Positions 23,913 through 32,535 are shown, numbered from the stretch's first letter. The stretch is 35,511 bases of DNA from Nitrosovibrio sp. Nv4 (GCA_943327105.2 CALPVV020000014.1:1-35511); one strand, 5' to 3'. The notes: generated by a model from the letters alone, not told the origin. A program made the numbers and translations.

Positions 23913-24728
23913 TTAAACGCAAGGATGAGTTTCAAGTGAAACAGCTTGATTTGAAAGCTTTGTAAAAATGTGATCCCAAAATCCGATTCTTGCCTGAATG
24001 GAGTGGATCGCCGCTTTTTCTGCTTCTTCCCATTTGAGTGGATCATCGCCGCAAAGCTCGATCAGCATTTTACGGGCAAGTGGTCCATGATGATCACCAT
24101 CGACCTCGATGTGCCTTTCTAGATATTGCTTCATGCGTTTAAAATGAACTGAATTCAGTAAGTTCATTTCTTTCAGCACGACTTGAAACATCTCCGGAAT
24201 GATATCTTCGCGTCCGAATAAAAAAGAAGAGGCAACTTCGTGTGTTTTTCCTGTGATGATATTGAATGTAGTAGTCATGAAGTCGCGCACGACCTCATTT
24301 GGCTGTATTGAGCCAAGAACTTCATCTATGTTGGCTGAATTATTGATTTGAGCAATAAAGGTTTGTATAGGTGATAGATCTGCACCTGCTTCCTTCATTG
24401 CCAGCTGATAAAGTTCAAAGTGACTGAGATACTCGTTAGGGCCTACTTCATCACTTTCTTCTGCAAGTACGATCTCATTGATGAATCTCGACAAATGTGG
24501 ATTCTGAGGCGGTGTCCAAGGCACAGTGACCGAAGTCAACCGGTTCTGAAGTGTTTTTAACAAAGACATGAAATCCCACACGGCAAACACATGATACTTC
24601 ATGAAAACTCGAACCGACTCAAGACTCTTCAATTCCTGATAGATAGGATGGGTGAGCAACCTGGTTCGTTCATTTTTAATTCGAGATTCAAATAATGAAA
24701 GACGTTGATTGTTCATTGATTGAGCCAT
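23913..24728 (-). CDS. DUF3050 (haem-oxygenase-like fold) protein
   Basis: A 271-aa protein matching DUF3050 throughout: THPIYQELKSLESVRVFMKYHVFAVWDFMSLLK near the start, then INEIVLAEESDE...SHFELYQLAMKEAGA and a helix ending DGDHHGPLARKML. These His and Glu residues sit where haem-oxygenase-like diiron oxidases carry metal ligands, so an Fe-dependent oxidase or decarboxylase of the HDO type is possible. No activity is established for the family. It follows the methyltransferase by 54 bases in the PKS operon, where it could oxidise the polyketide product. No clear ribosome binding site precedes the chosen ATG. Confidence 0.8.
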   Translation of the reverse strand: MAQSMNNQRLSLFESRIKNERTRLLTHPIYQELKSLESVRVFMKYHVFAVWDFMSLLKTLQNRLTSVTVPWTPPQNPHLSRFINEIVLAEESDEVGPNEYLSHFELYQLAMKEAGADLSPIQTFIAQINNSANIDEVLGSIQPNEVVRDFMTTTFNIITGKTHEVASSFLFGREDIIPEMFQVVLKEMNLLNSVHFKRMKQYLERHIEVDGDHHGPLARKMLIELCGDDPLKWEEAEKAAIHSIQARIGFWDHIFTKLSNQAVSLETHPCV

Positions 24729-24782
24729 ACGAATATTTTGCTAGGCCTGCTCAGAACGATCAACTTATTTTTGATTTTCGTT

Positions 24783-25520
24783 TCAACAATTTTTTTTCGC
24801 ACATCCCATATAAGACAAAAGAGTAGAAGGTGTTGTCTTGAATTTCATCGTTTTTGGCACAACGCCACTAAACAGGCTTTTTAGCGTCAAGCTCATGATG
24901 ACCGGTCTCAAGCCTGTTACGGATTGAACACTAAGTCCCGCTTCGCTACAAAAGTTTTCTAATTCCTTTGGTTTGATGAAAAGCCTAAGAATATGCATGT
25001 CTTTTGGTGTGTTTTTCACGAGCCATTCCACCAGTTTTATGATCACGATCCAGGCTAGCCAGTTGCGATTAAATGTATGATAGATCAAAATACCACCGGG
25101 TTTTAAAACCCTTGCACATTCCTTCACCACATCTGCCGGTCTTTCCACATGTTCAAGGAAGTCCATGACGGTGACCACATCAAAACTTTGATCTGCAAAA
25201 GGCAAATGATAAGCATCTGCAGGCAAGTATTGGATGGTTCCTGTAATATCATGAGCCTTAGCGACTCTCAGACTCTCTTCTGATAAATCAACACCAGTTA
25301 CAGCCAGTCCATTCTGGGCCAGGGCATTACTGAGAAAACCACCACCACAACCGACATCAAGAACCGTCTGTTTGTTCTTTGCGCCAATTTTTTGAATTTC
25401 GTTCAAAACCCAAGGTAGTTTTGCTTTTGATTCAGCTCTTAATAAAGCAATGGGGTCATCATCAGCAGTATACCATCGTTCACCATAGGTTTCATAAATC
25501 TGATTGTTCACTTCATTCAT
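24783..25520 (-). CDS. UbiG-like SAM-dependent methyltransferase
   Basis: A 245-aa class I methyltransferase. SAM motif I is VLDVGCGGG (53-61), motif II GVDLS, and FDVVTVMDFLEHVERP and LKPGGILIYHTFNRN follow, with the sequence order of UbiG O-methyltransferases. UbiG methylates hydroxyls on ubiquinone precursors. Next to a type III PKS, the likelier substrate is the phenolic or pyrone hydroxyl of the polyketide product. The start lies inside the end of the preceding membrane-protein gene (8-base overlap), indicating coupling. Other ubiquinone genes are absent nearby, so the PKS-tailoring role is inference. Confidence 0.82.
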   Translation of the reverse strand: MNEVNNQIYETYGERWYTADDDPIALLRAESKAKLPWVLNEIQKIGAKNKQTVLDVGCGGGFLSNALAQNGLAVTGVDLSEESLRVAKAHDITGTIQYLPADAYHLPFADQSFDVVTVMDFLEHVERPADVVKECARVLKPGGILIYHTFNRNWLAWIVIIKLVEWLVKNTPKDMHILRLFIKPKELENFCSEAGLSVQSVTGLRPVIMSLTLKSLFSGVVPKTMKFKTTPSTLLSYMGCAKKNC

Positions 25521-25947
25521 GACGGATGCTCCAGTAAATGATCTGATAAATCAGAAACATTCCCGTTATAAGGGTTTGGCCAATCAGCAAAGAATTAGGC
25601 AATTGGTTGATCCACATCCATCCAGCCAAGCCGAGAATGATGGGATGAAGCATGAAAAGAAAAGCATGCAACCAGTGTTCAGAAGGTGAGCATTCTTTCG
25701 CATGGATAAATTCATCCTTGGTGACAAAAAGACAAGAGAAAATCGCTAAACACCCATAGATGATCACATTTGATTGCGTGATTGAAGCAAATAGAAGGAA
25801 AAGATAGCACATGAAAACAGTGATTGTATCAAGGGGGTGACCAATTCGTTCCCATCTGAGCAACCCTCGTTTTCGGTGAAAGTAAAATTCATCTACAAAC
25901 ATTGCACTTCCTTGCAAAACAAATGGAATATACAGCAAATTCATCAT
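25513..25947 (-). CDS. Small polytopic membrane protein of the PKS operon
   Basis: A 144-aa protein with about four hydrophobic helices. Charged, conserved-looking residues sit at the membrane boundary: MFVDEFYFHRKRGL...RWERIGHPLDT after the first helix, and TKDEFIHAKECSPSEHWLHAFLF between helices 3 and 4. These His/Asp/Glu could bind metal. The ATG at 25947 overlaps the PKS stop as ATGA, and the end overlaps the methyltransferase, so all three are probably made together. I recognise no named family. In Bacillus the partner of the type III PKS BpsA is a membrane methyltransferase (BpsB); this protein is not that, but may similarly bring a lipidic product to the membrane. Confidence 0.65.
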   Translation of the reverse strand: MMNLLYIPFVLQGSAMFVDEFYFHRKRGLLRWERIGHPLDTITVFMCYLFLLFASITQSNVIIYGCLAIFSCLFVTKDEFIHAKECSPSEHWLHAFLFMLHPIILGLAGWMWINQLPNSLLIGQTLITGMFLIYQIIYWSIRHE

Positions 25948-27065
25948 TTCACCCTCAATACTGCGCCGAAAATGGTTAATCCCGGGCCAAATGCAAAGCT
26001 GACCACATATTGTCCTGAAGCAGGTTTGCTTTTCAATATCTGATCCCAAATATGGGGTAGTGTTGCTGAAGACATATTGCCGCGCTCACGAAGTATTTTT
26101 TTACTGGCTGAAAGCTGTTCTTCAGAGATTTTCAATTCAGCCTGAATCGAATCGATGATTTTTGGCCCACCGGGGTGAATCGCAAAAATAGAGCTATTGA
26201 TGATTTCTTCAAAATCAAGTCCGGCTTCTGTGATGAGTTGACGGCAAAAATCTGAAATAATCTCTTTCAGTTTGCTCGGAACAGCCTTAGCCAGTGTCAT
26301 TTGCATTCCCCAAGGGGCTGGATTCCAAGTCATTCCATCAATTGTTTCTGGTACAATTTTTTCTTTTACCAAAATTATCTCTAAAGCCGATTGGTCATCG
26401 TTTGGTTCACCCACTTGGTATTTGATATGTCCATCGGCAAACAGGGTTTGCACTACGATTTGTTCGGGTTCATGCATGGAAGGATTCATGTGCAGACTAC
26501 ACATCTCGGTATGTACCACATCAATTGTCTTTTGAGATTTGAGTTGCAGGGCCTGTGCCATTCGAATTGCGGGCATCGATGCATAGCATCCCATGTGGTA
26601 TGCATGAGTCACAGCAGTTTCAGACCAATTTCTTTTTGAGACCAGAGCTTGTGCAGGGCTTGGGGCAAGATATCCAGTGCAGGTAACATGAATCAGATGA
26701 GAGGGAGAAGGGGCATGGCTGGGATAGAGTAGTTCAAGAATTTCATTGGCTCGAGTTTGAAAGAATTGATGACGCTGATCGATAGCCATACCCATAGGTG
26801 TGGATTCTGTGACTCGATAGATCTCGTTTGTGTTCCAGTCGTTGTTTGAAAGGTCTTCAAATTCAAAATATCGCTGCTCAATCAAGTTGTCTTTTACCGC
26901 ATATCTCTCGATCAATCGTTCAAGTGGAAAGTCAATTTTGATTTTGGCTTGAACTTCATCTGATCTTCGATGAGCCTTTTTAATCCAATCTAATATGTCT
27001 TTTTGCTTGAGATGATACTTGGGTAAGTGGGGCTGAAAATCAAAAAGAGATACTGCTTTCTTCAT
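25944..27065 (-). CDS. Type III polyketide synthase (chalcone/stilbene synthase family)
   Basis: A 373-aa homodimeric iterative condensing enzyme. The catalytic triad is visible: C160 in HMGCYASMPAIRMA, H297 in FAIHPGGPKII and N330 in RGNMSSATLPHIW; the C-terminal GFGPG-like loop appears as FAFGPGLTI. Such enzymes extend an acyl-CoA with malonyl-CoA and cyclise the chain to resorcinols, pyrones or naphthalenes. Bacterial relatives beside membrane or methyltransferase genes usually make alkylpyrones or alkylresorcinols from fatty acyl-CoA, which I infer here. It heads a minus-strand operon with the membrane protein, methyltransferase and DUF3050 protein. Confidence 0.93.
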   Translation of the reverse strand: MKKAVSLFDFQPHLPKYHLKQKDILDWIKKAHRRSDEVQAKIKIDFPLERLIERYAVKDNLIEQRYFEFEDLSNNDWNTNEIYRVTESTPMGMAIDQRHQFFQTRANEILELLYPSHAPSPSHLIHVTCTGYLAPSPAQALVSKRNWSETAVTHAYHMGCYASMPAIRMAQALQLKSQKTIDVVHTEMCSLHMNPSMHEPEQIVVQTLFADGHIKYQVGEPNDDQSALEIILVKEKIVPETIDGMTWNPAPWGMQMTLAKAVPSKLKEIISDFCRQLITEAGLDFEEIINSSIFAIHPGGPKIIDSIQAELKISEEQLSASKKILRERGNMSSATLPHIWDQILKSKPASGQYVVSFAFGPGLTIFGAVLRVK

Positions 27066-27135
27066 GTTGCCACTTCTACCATCTTATTGGGCGTAATGAG
27101 AAGTTTAGTGTTAATTTAATGCAGGAGTATCAAAT

Positions 27136-28164
27136 TTATTTAACCGGCACAGAATGTCTATTGCGTCGATAAAGATCTATTCCTAGTCCAAAAGTGACTG
27201 GGTTTAACCTCAACTCATAGCTGATGGTGCCATCGTAAAAAGCATGTTTTACATTTGAATAGATCGTTTTTTGGTCAATAAAAACTGAATAACGACCTCG
27301 TTGAAACTCCATTCGGTGACCAATAGAGGTGTTGGCTCCTTGAATGCGCCAGTGATCGTAGTAGTCGTCCCATGCAACTCCAGGAACAATGTGAACCGAT
27401 CTTGCCTTACCTGTTTGAATGCCAATATCTCCCTTGATGGTATAACTGAGTTTTCCCGATCGTTTTTCATTGAAAATTACGAATTGTCGTCCGTAGCCCA
27501 ATTGCCAAATCATGTTAAGGTGGGTGTTTCCAAGATAAAGTAGGTTTGCGCCTTGAGGGATCTGAGCCGAGAAATCATCGGTCTCGTCGATTTCTCCGAA
27601 CTCATAATTAGGTTCACCGTCTTGTTGTGTTTTAGTGTATACAAGACTCTTCAAGTACTTAGGATGGTAAATCGTAAGATAAAGAATGTTTTTTTTCTTC
27701 TCTAGAGAGAGGGTGAAGGTGTTGGTGGGTTCATCAATCCATTGCCCGTAGTTTTGAAGGGTGTGCCAAGTTGCTGGATTATAATGCTGAGCAGAGGTGC
27801 GCTCATGCATTTCGACATCTTTAACAACCACCTTGATAACTTTACTGTCGATTCTGAGATCGGTTTTGTCATATTGGGTTCTGGAAAAACCAAAATTGAA
27901 CCGGATTTTCCATTCTTTTCCAACTTCATCTGTTTTCGGAACTTCTATCGGATCAACATGGTTTTCTTTCATCGCTTGGATGACTTTGCACACGAATTCA
28001 CTTCTTTTTGCGATAACTGAAGTCAATGAATTCATTGATGATTCCGTTTTCGGTATGCAGATTTTTAATAAATCGGTTTCTGCATTATCATTTGGTTCGA
28101 GTGTGTATTGTGCATGGCTATTTGCGCTCAAGATCTGAATTAGAAAAAAGATCAACATCGGCAA
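27136..28164 (-). CDS. Secreted, probably outer-membrane beta-barrel-like protein
   Basis: A 342-aa protein with a Sec signal peptide (MPMLIFFLIQILSANSHA, cleavage near residue 18). The first 60 mature residues are helical with two Cys (KICIP and EFVCKV). From about 85 onward, short amphipathic strands alternate with charged turns (IRFNFGFSR, NTFTLSLEKK, NILYLTIYH, LSYTIKGDIGI), as in a small outer-membrane barrel. It does not end in the usual C-terminal Phe or Tyr signal, reading HSVPVK, so periplasmic location remains possible. No family recognised. Confidence 0.55.
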   Translation of the reverse strand: MPMLIFFLIQILSANSHAQYTLEPNDNAETDLLKICIPKTESSMNSLTSVIAKRSEFVCKVIQAMKENHVDPIEVPKTDEVGKEWKIRFNFGFSRTQYDKTDLRIDSKVIKVVVKDVEMHERTSAQHYNPATWHTLQNYGQWIDEPTNTFTLSLEKKKNILYLTIYHPKYLKSLVYTKTQQDGEPNYEFGEIDETDDFSAQIPQGANLLYLGNTHLNMIWQLGYGRQFVIFNEKRSGKLSYTIKGDIGIQTGKARSVHIVPGVAWDDYYDHWRIQGANTSIGHRMEFQRGRYSVFIDQKTIYSNVKHAFYDGTISYELRLNPVTFGLGIDLYRRNRHSVPVK

Positions 28165-28256
28165 ACCTTATCGATTGACGATATCGACTGGGAGTAAAAA
28201 ATATCTCCTGCTATTCTATTATGTATTTTAAATTTTTTTCGATTATAAAAAAGCAA

Positions 28257-28289
28257 AAAGCCGGTTTCAGCATTACTGAAACCGGCTTT
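28257..28289 (-). terminator. Rho-independent terminator of the Thr-rich protein gene
   Basis: Perfect 14-bp arms 28257-28270 and 28276-28289 (core GCCGGTTTCAG) close the loop CATTA. On the minus strand the stem is followed by TTTTTGCTTTTTT, a classic intrinsic terminator, 25 bases after the stop codon of the gene at 28314. A shorter T-stretch on the other side makes it only weakly bidirectional. Confidence 0.9.
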
Positions 28290-28313
28290 ATAATTGATTA
28301 AATTAATGATGAC

Positions 28314-29294
28314 TTACATTGGCATGTAGCAGTAAGGCATTGAAGAGAAATACTCGTATGGCATACAAGACATCGGACCATTGTATGCTGGACGGCCCAT
28401 GCTGTTATACGGATTGTATGGATCGTATGGATTGTATGGGTTGTAAGAATTGTAATTCATAGAACAACAATAGCCGTATTGAGTGTTGGTGTTCGTATCT
28501 GTGTACGTGAAGGTATCAGTATAGGTATAAGTGTTAGTAACGGTATCAGTCACTGTGTTGGTAAGAGTATTGGTAACAGTGTTGGTAGTAACCAAAGTTT
28601 CAGTATTGATGATCGTCTCAGTGTTATTGATTGTCTCAGTGCTGGTAACTGTTTCAGTGTTAGTGGTCACATTAGTAACTGTTTCAGTGTTAGTGGTCAC
28701 GTTAGTAACTGTTTCAGTATTTACCTTTGTTTCAGTATCTGTTTTAGTTTCAGTTTTAGTTTCTGTTGCTGTATTGGTAACTGTTTTAGCTTTAGCCTCT
28801 TTAACGTGTTTGATTACGAGGTAAGTTACAACGCCAACGATTACAACGCTAATGATGATCATTGCTGTTTTCATTGTTGCTTTGCCGCCACCGCTGTAGC
28901 TTGCGCCTTGTTGGTATTTTTTCGCCATGAAGGTCATAGCAATTTTACCAGCTTCATCACTGGTGGTTTTTTCTGGGTTGATGGAAAGCATCAAACGGTC
29001 AAAGTCAGAACGTGTCGCGTTATCCAACAAGCTCATGCGCGTGTAGTTCAAGATTTCTTGAGTAGAAACGCCTTCAGACTGAAGTTTAGCCATGCTTTTT
29101 TTGAAAGTTGCGAATGCTTTTGCTTGATAGTTAACATCGCTTGGATTTACAGCGACTGTCATTTGATAACGAAAGCCATCAAATACTTTCGCGATTTTAT
29201 CATTGTTGATAGAATCTTGGTTGTGTGTCGAAGTTGCAAATGCAGTGTTTGACATCATTGCCAACACCATTACAAGACTAAGTAGTTTTCTCAT
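28314..29294 (-). CDS. Membrane-anchored protein with a Thr-alternating domain and NPY-rich tail
   Basis: I take the ATG at 29294, which has a ribosome binding site (AAGGGA) and starts a signal peptide (MRKLLSLVMVLAMMSNTAFA); the frame is open upstream. The 326-aa protein has a soluble helical domain (21-138), a TM helix (143-163), then about 100 residues (171-271) in which Thr occupies nearly every second position (TETVTNVTTNTETV and similar), and a tail with NPYNPYDPYNPYN (284-296) and several Cys/Met. The DNA of the Thr domain has a 30-bp tandem repeat. Basic residues right after the TM suggest that end stays cytoplasmic, which would put the Thr domain inside unless the TM is an export anchor. 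Function unknown. Confidence 0.7.
   Translation of the reverse strand: MRKLLSLVMVLAMMSNTAFATSTHNQDSINNDKIAKVFDGFRYQMTVAVNPSDVNYQAKAFATFKKSMAKLQSEGVSTQEILNYTRMSLLDNATRSDFDRLMLSINPEKTTSDEAGKIAMTFMAKKYQQGASYSGGGKATMKTAMIIISVVIVGVVTYLVIKHVKEAKAKTVTNTATETKTETKTDTETKVNTETVTNVTTNTETVTNVTTNTETVTSTETINNTETIINTETLVTTNTVTNTLTNTVTDTVTNTYTYTDTFTYTDTNTNTQYGYCCSMNYNSYNPYNPYDPYNPYNSMGRPAYNGPMSCMPYEYFSSMPYCYMPM
28647..28706 (-). repeat. 30-bp tandem repeat inside the Thr-rich coding region
   Basis: Two units, 28647-28676 and 28677-28706, differ at one base; a third is partial to about 28718. Each encodes ten residues of the VTNVTTNTET type, so copy number can change without a frameshift. Confidence 0.8.
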
Positions 29295-29447
29295 CGAATT
29301 TTCCCTTTTTTGTTTGGTTAGTAGATTGCTTTTAGCTGTTCTTTTTTTAAGGGTCAATGAGATTGATTAAGTTTTTTTAACCAATGTTTTTTTGAGGGGT
29401 ATTGTTGATTCTACTCAGGTATTCGTCAGTTTTTTCAACATGAAAAA

Positions 29448-30920
29448 CTATAAATTGGAACAATAATAAAGTACCTGATAATCAAAGTTAAAGTGATCTG
29501 AGGCCCATCGGGTTAGCGTGCTAGACACTGATTTACATCCTGAATGATCTAGGTAAGACAGCATCGCATTGGCCTGAGGGCCTGGATTGCTGTCGAAGTA
29601 GATAAAATATTCTGAAAATTTAGATCTGAGTTGCTGAAGCTCTTCCTGGTTAGTGTATAGGTGCATCGCCTCTGAACGAAATCCATCGGTCAATCGGATA
29701 TTATAAAATGGACGCTTGTATTTACCTTCTTCAAGATAATTCAGATTAGTCAACCATTCTGCATTCGGATGTTTTTGAGTGAATTGATGAACCAAGTGAA
29801 TCGGCCCCAGCATTTTTATCGATGCTCCTCGAAGGCTTGAGCCCACAAAGGCAACAGCGCTAACGGTTACATAAATGGATAATGCTGCTGGTTTTAGAAA
29901 TACTTTTCCTTTTTTCGAGTCTTCAAACCAAACGATCGCAAGCAGCGGTACGAAATTCAAGATTGGAAACAGAAATCGGTATTCTTTGTTCGTAATGAAC
30001 CAATGGAGAATGAAATAAGAAAGAAAAAAAGCTCCAAAAACATTCGTTTTGTTTTTAAGCGTGAATCGAGTGGCTCCATAGAGAATGGGAATCGAGATGA
30101 AAGGAATGAATTGCAGAATCCAAATCAAATACTGATACCAAGGGTATGGATTGAATGATGCAGCTACATTTTGAACGATATTAACTTTGTAATAAAGATA
30201 AGGGGTGAAAACCCAGTTCCCGTATCCCCATCGATCTAAAAGAGTTCCGAGGGCAATGGGTATGATGAAACCGCCAAGCATGGACCAGTGTGTTTTCAAA
30301 AGTGCACGGTCTCTGATCAAGAGGGCGATGGCTACCCCCGCCATTCCAAGGGCAATTTGATAACGGGCAATGAATGCGAACCCGAACAAGATTCCTGATT
30401 TGAAAAAAGCACTGAGGGCTTTTTTTTCGTCAACTTGAGGAATTCGTACAAGGGTGAGTAATGCGAACGCTGTGAAAATGCCAGATAGATTTTCGCTTGA
30501 GGTGCGGACATGGATGTAAGGAAAAAACCACATCGCACTGAAAATAAGAAACCACTTTGAAGAGAGCTGGTGCTTTTTTTGAAAATAATTCCAAAGTTCA
30601 ATCAATACCCAGATGTTGAGTGCAGCGTAACAAAGTCTGAAAAAAGTTGCTGCAGAAAATGGCTCATAGATTCCAAAAGCCATGAACAATTTTATGAAAA
30701 ATGCATGTAGAAGAGGTTGAAACCAAGGTCTGATTTGAGAGGCAAATTCCCAAGGTAGGTGTGATGCGTCTGGAGTGTTTCCTGCAAAGTAATTTGCCCA
30801 TTCCAGAATCTGAAAATGTTCGTCGGGATGATGAAATCCGAAAGAAGTGAATGAAGCAAGGATATGGCCGAAGAAGATTACGGATAGACCTAATTTTGTA
30901 TAACGATCGAGTTTGTTCAT
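29448..30920 (-). CDS. GT22-like polyprenol-sugar mannosyltransferase
   Basis: A 490-aa polytopic protein with about 10-12 TM helices. It has the hallmarks of glycosyltransferase family 22 (PIG-B/Alg9/Alg12 type): the first-loop FHHPDEHFQILEW with D33 and E34, the IRPWFQPLLHAFF helix, the helix after SSENLSG, and NKEYRFLFPIL, the counterpart of the HKEERF motif. GT22 enzymes transfer mannose or another sugar from a polyprenyl phosphate on the outer side of the membrane. The acceptor here could be a lipid, LPS core or surface polymer. It is monocistronic, with no other sugar genes nearby. Confidence 0.75.
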   Translation of the reverse strand: MNKLDRYTKLGLSVIFFGHILASFTSFGFHHPDEHFQILEWANYFAGNTPDASHLPWEFASQIRPWFQPLLHAFFIKLFMAFGIYEPFSAATFFRLCYAALNIWVLIELWNYFQKKHQLSSKWFLIFSAMWFFPYIHVRTSSENLSGIFTAFALLTLVRIPQVDEKKALSAFFKSGILFGFAFIARYQIALGMAGVAIALLIRDRALLKTHWSMLGGFIIPIALGTLLDRWGYGNWVFTPYLYYKVNIVQNVAASFNPYPWYQYLIWILQFIPFISIPILYGATRFTLKNKTNVFGAFFLSYFILHWFITNKEYRFLFPILNFVPLLAIVWFEDSKKGKVFLKPAALSIYVTVSAVAFVGSSLRGASIKMLGPIHLVHQFTQKHPNAEWLTNLNYLEEGKYKRPFYNIRLTDGFRSEAMHLYTNQEELQQLRSKFSEYFIYFDSNPGPQANAMLSYLDHSGCKSVSSTLTRWASDHFNFDYQVLYYCSNL

Positions 30921-31245
30921 GGATGTATAAAGAGGCTAAAGTAATCTACATCTTGATGCAAGATTTTGTAATTGCACCTTCATGTATGCAGTGAAAGAGT
31001 TCACCGCAATTGATCGTTCATCTGAAAATTTATTTTAGGAATTGCTGTTTTTCCTACGCACTGACTGACAAAAATAATGCTATTGGTCTCTTGATCTTTT
31101 CTTCAATTATATCGTGTTTTGCTTCAAAAAATATGTTGACCGTGTGAGTCATGTTCTGAATCAAATGAATTGTTTTCCACTTATTAATTAAACAAATATT
31201 AAATAATTAATGACACAAATAAATTAAAGGCGTATTAACACTTTC
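30921..31245. other. Divergent intergenic region, 325 bases, no gene seen
   Basis: Both flanking genes read outward, so two promoters should lie here. A TTGACC at about 31136-31141 is a candidate -35 for the plus-strand gene, without a matching -10 at the right distance. The last 80 bases before 31246 are strongly AT-rich, and AAAGGCG is a weak ribosome binding site. Confidence 0.35.
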
Positions 31246-32478
31246 ATGATGAAAACCAATTACCGTAACTTATTGTCCTTGGTATTATTTACTTTTTCAG
31301 CGACCGCACAGGCCAAAAATGTAGCGTTGCTGATTGGAGGGGGGGGCGATGAATCGATTCGAGTGGCTGCAAAAACCGAATCCTTGAAGTTCATTGATTC
31401 AATGAATAAGTTTGGATGGGAAACGAAAGTGCTTTACGGAGAGAGTGGTGATTCCGAACTTAAATCAAGCTCTTTTTCACGCGAAAACTTTTTCAGTGAT
31501 TTGAAATTTTATGCAAATGAATTGAAGCAAGGTGATCACTTCCTGCTCAACATCGTTACTGAGGGGCGTTATGCTCGCCGTGGTCATGAGCTGGTGCTGG
31601 GTGATGGTTCACTGGTGAACCTGAATGAAGCCGAAGTTCGTGAAGCATTCAAAACAATGAATCGCAATGGTGTACGTATCGGTGTGCTTGATAATTCAGC
31701 CTACGGTGGTCAGACTGTTCACTTCATGCCGAAGTATGTTTGTGTGGTTTCATCGCAGGTGCCGAAGTTTCCAAGTCATGAAGTTGTTACAGATACGAAA
31801 GGGAATCAAAAGAGTTCTGCCTACGGAGTTTCGACTTATGTCTGGGATCTTCTGAAGTCCAGAAGACAGGCGACCATGGAAGATGTATACATTTCTGCCG
31901 CTCAGAGAATGGGAAAAACAGGCGTATTTCCTCAAATTTCAGGTATAATCGAGCATGAATATGATGGTGAAAACCTTAGTAAGCTTGTAAATGGGTTAGC
32001 CAACCAGTTGTCGAGCTTCAAGGGTCGCGTTGGCAAACCAGGTGAAGAATTGGGTATCAATGATTTTCCTCACTACTTACTTTGGCCGCTAGAGCGAGGA
32101 ATGTTCTCTGATAGCTGGGTTGTTAGAAATCCAGATCTCCAGGCAAGACGTTTAGAAAGCGAATTTAATCAGCTTGAATCGAAAGATCGTTTTGTTAAGA
32201 AGTTGAATGTCCTTGAAAAAGAACGCAATCGAGTTCTTTATTCTGAAGAAATCAAATCAGAAAGAACAAGAAAAGTTCGCGAAAAACATTTCAGTGACAG
32301 AATCGACATGATGAGTGAGGGGTATTTGGCAAAGATCAATCATTTCAGCAATGAATTGAACAAGGCTCATGCAAATAATTACCTCGACCTGCGTGAAAAC
32401 GATGGTGGAATTCAATTGGAAAATTGTCAGGATTTTAAATTGAATCAGACTGTTGAGTTGCAACGCGCTAAACGTTAA
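31246..32478 (+). CDS. Secreted caspase-fold protein lacking catalytic residues (pseudocaspase)
   Basis: A signal peptide (about residues 1-23, ending AQA) precedes a domain with the caspase/C14 order: KNVALLIGGGGDE as first strand, FFSDLKFYANELKQGDHFLLNIVTEGR at the His strand, LVLGDGSLVNLNE, and GVRIGVLDNSAYGGQT at the Cys strand. Active members have SGHG where this has TEGR (105-108) and DxCxSG where this has D149-N-S-A-Y-G, so both catalytic His and Cys appear replaced (Cys by Ser151). The C-terminal 130 residues are a charged coiled-coil-like helix (LEKERNRVLYSEEIK). A non-enzymatic, binding or regulatory exported protein is inferred. H114 in RRGHELV cannot be excluded as a shifted catalytic His. 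Confidence 0.6.
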   Translation: MMKTNYRNLLSLVLFTFSATAQAKNVALLIGGGGDESIRVAAKTESLKFIDSMNKFGWETKVLYGESGDSELKSSSFSRENFFSDLKFYANELKQGDHFLLNIVTEGRYARRGHELVLGDGSLVNLNEAEVREAFKTMNRNGVRIGVLDNSAYGGQTVHFMPKYVCVVSSQVPKFPSHEVVTDTKGNQKSSAYGVSTYVWDLLKSRRQATMEDVYISAAQRMGKTGVFPQISGIIEHEYDGENLSKLVNGLANQLSSFKGRVGKPGEELGINDFPHYLLWPLERGMFSDSWVVRNPDLQARRLESEFNQLESKDRFVKKLNVLEKERNRVLYSEEIKSERTRKVREKHFSDRIDMMSEGYLAKINHFSNELNKAHANNYLDLRENDGGIQLENCQDFKLNQTVELQRAKR

Positions 32479-32506
32479 TTCTTTTTTAATCTTTTTTCGA
32501 AGATTC

Positions 32507-32534
32507 AGGCGATTTACCGATAGGTAGATCGCCT
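32507..32534. terminator. Bidirectional terminator between convergent genes
   Basis: Arms AGGCGATTTACC (32507-32518) and GGTAGATCGCCT (32523-32534) pair with a single G-U around GATA. TTTTAATTTTG follows on the plus strand. The T-run overlaps the stop codon of the convergent methyltransferase; on the minus strand the stem lies directly after that stop, followed by a less perfect T tract. Confidence 0.85.
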
Positions 32535-32535
32535 T

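Noticed and set aside
28647-28718. Regularly spaced 30-bp repeats resembling a short CRISPR
   Set aside because: The units are directly adjacent without spacers and are in frame inside a coding sequence.
28479-29252. Long plus-strand open frame (257 codons) opposite the Thr-rich gene
   Set aside because: It is produced by the repetitive ACN/GTN codons of the minus-strand gene. That gene has a signal peptide, a ribosome binding site and a terminator; this frame has none.
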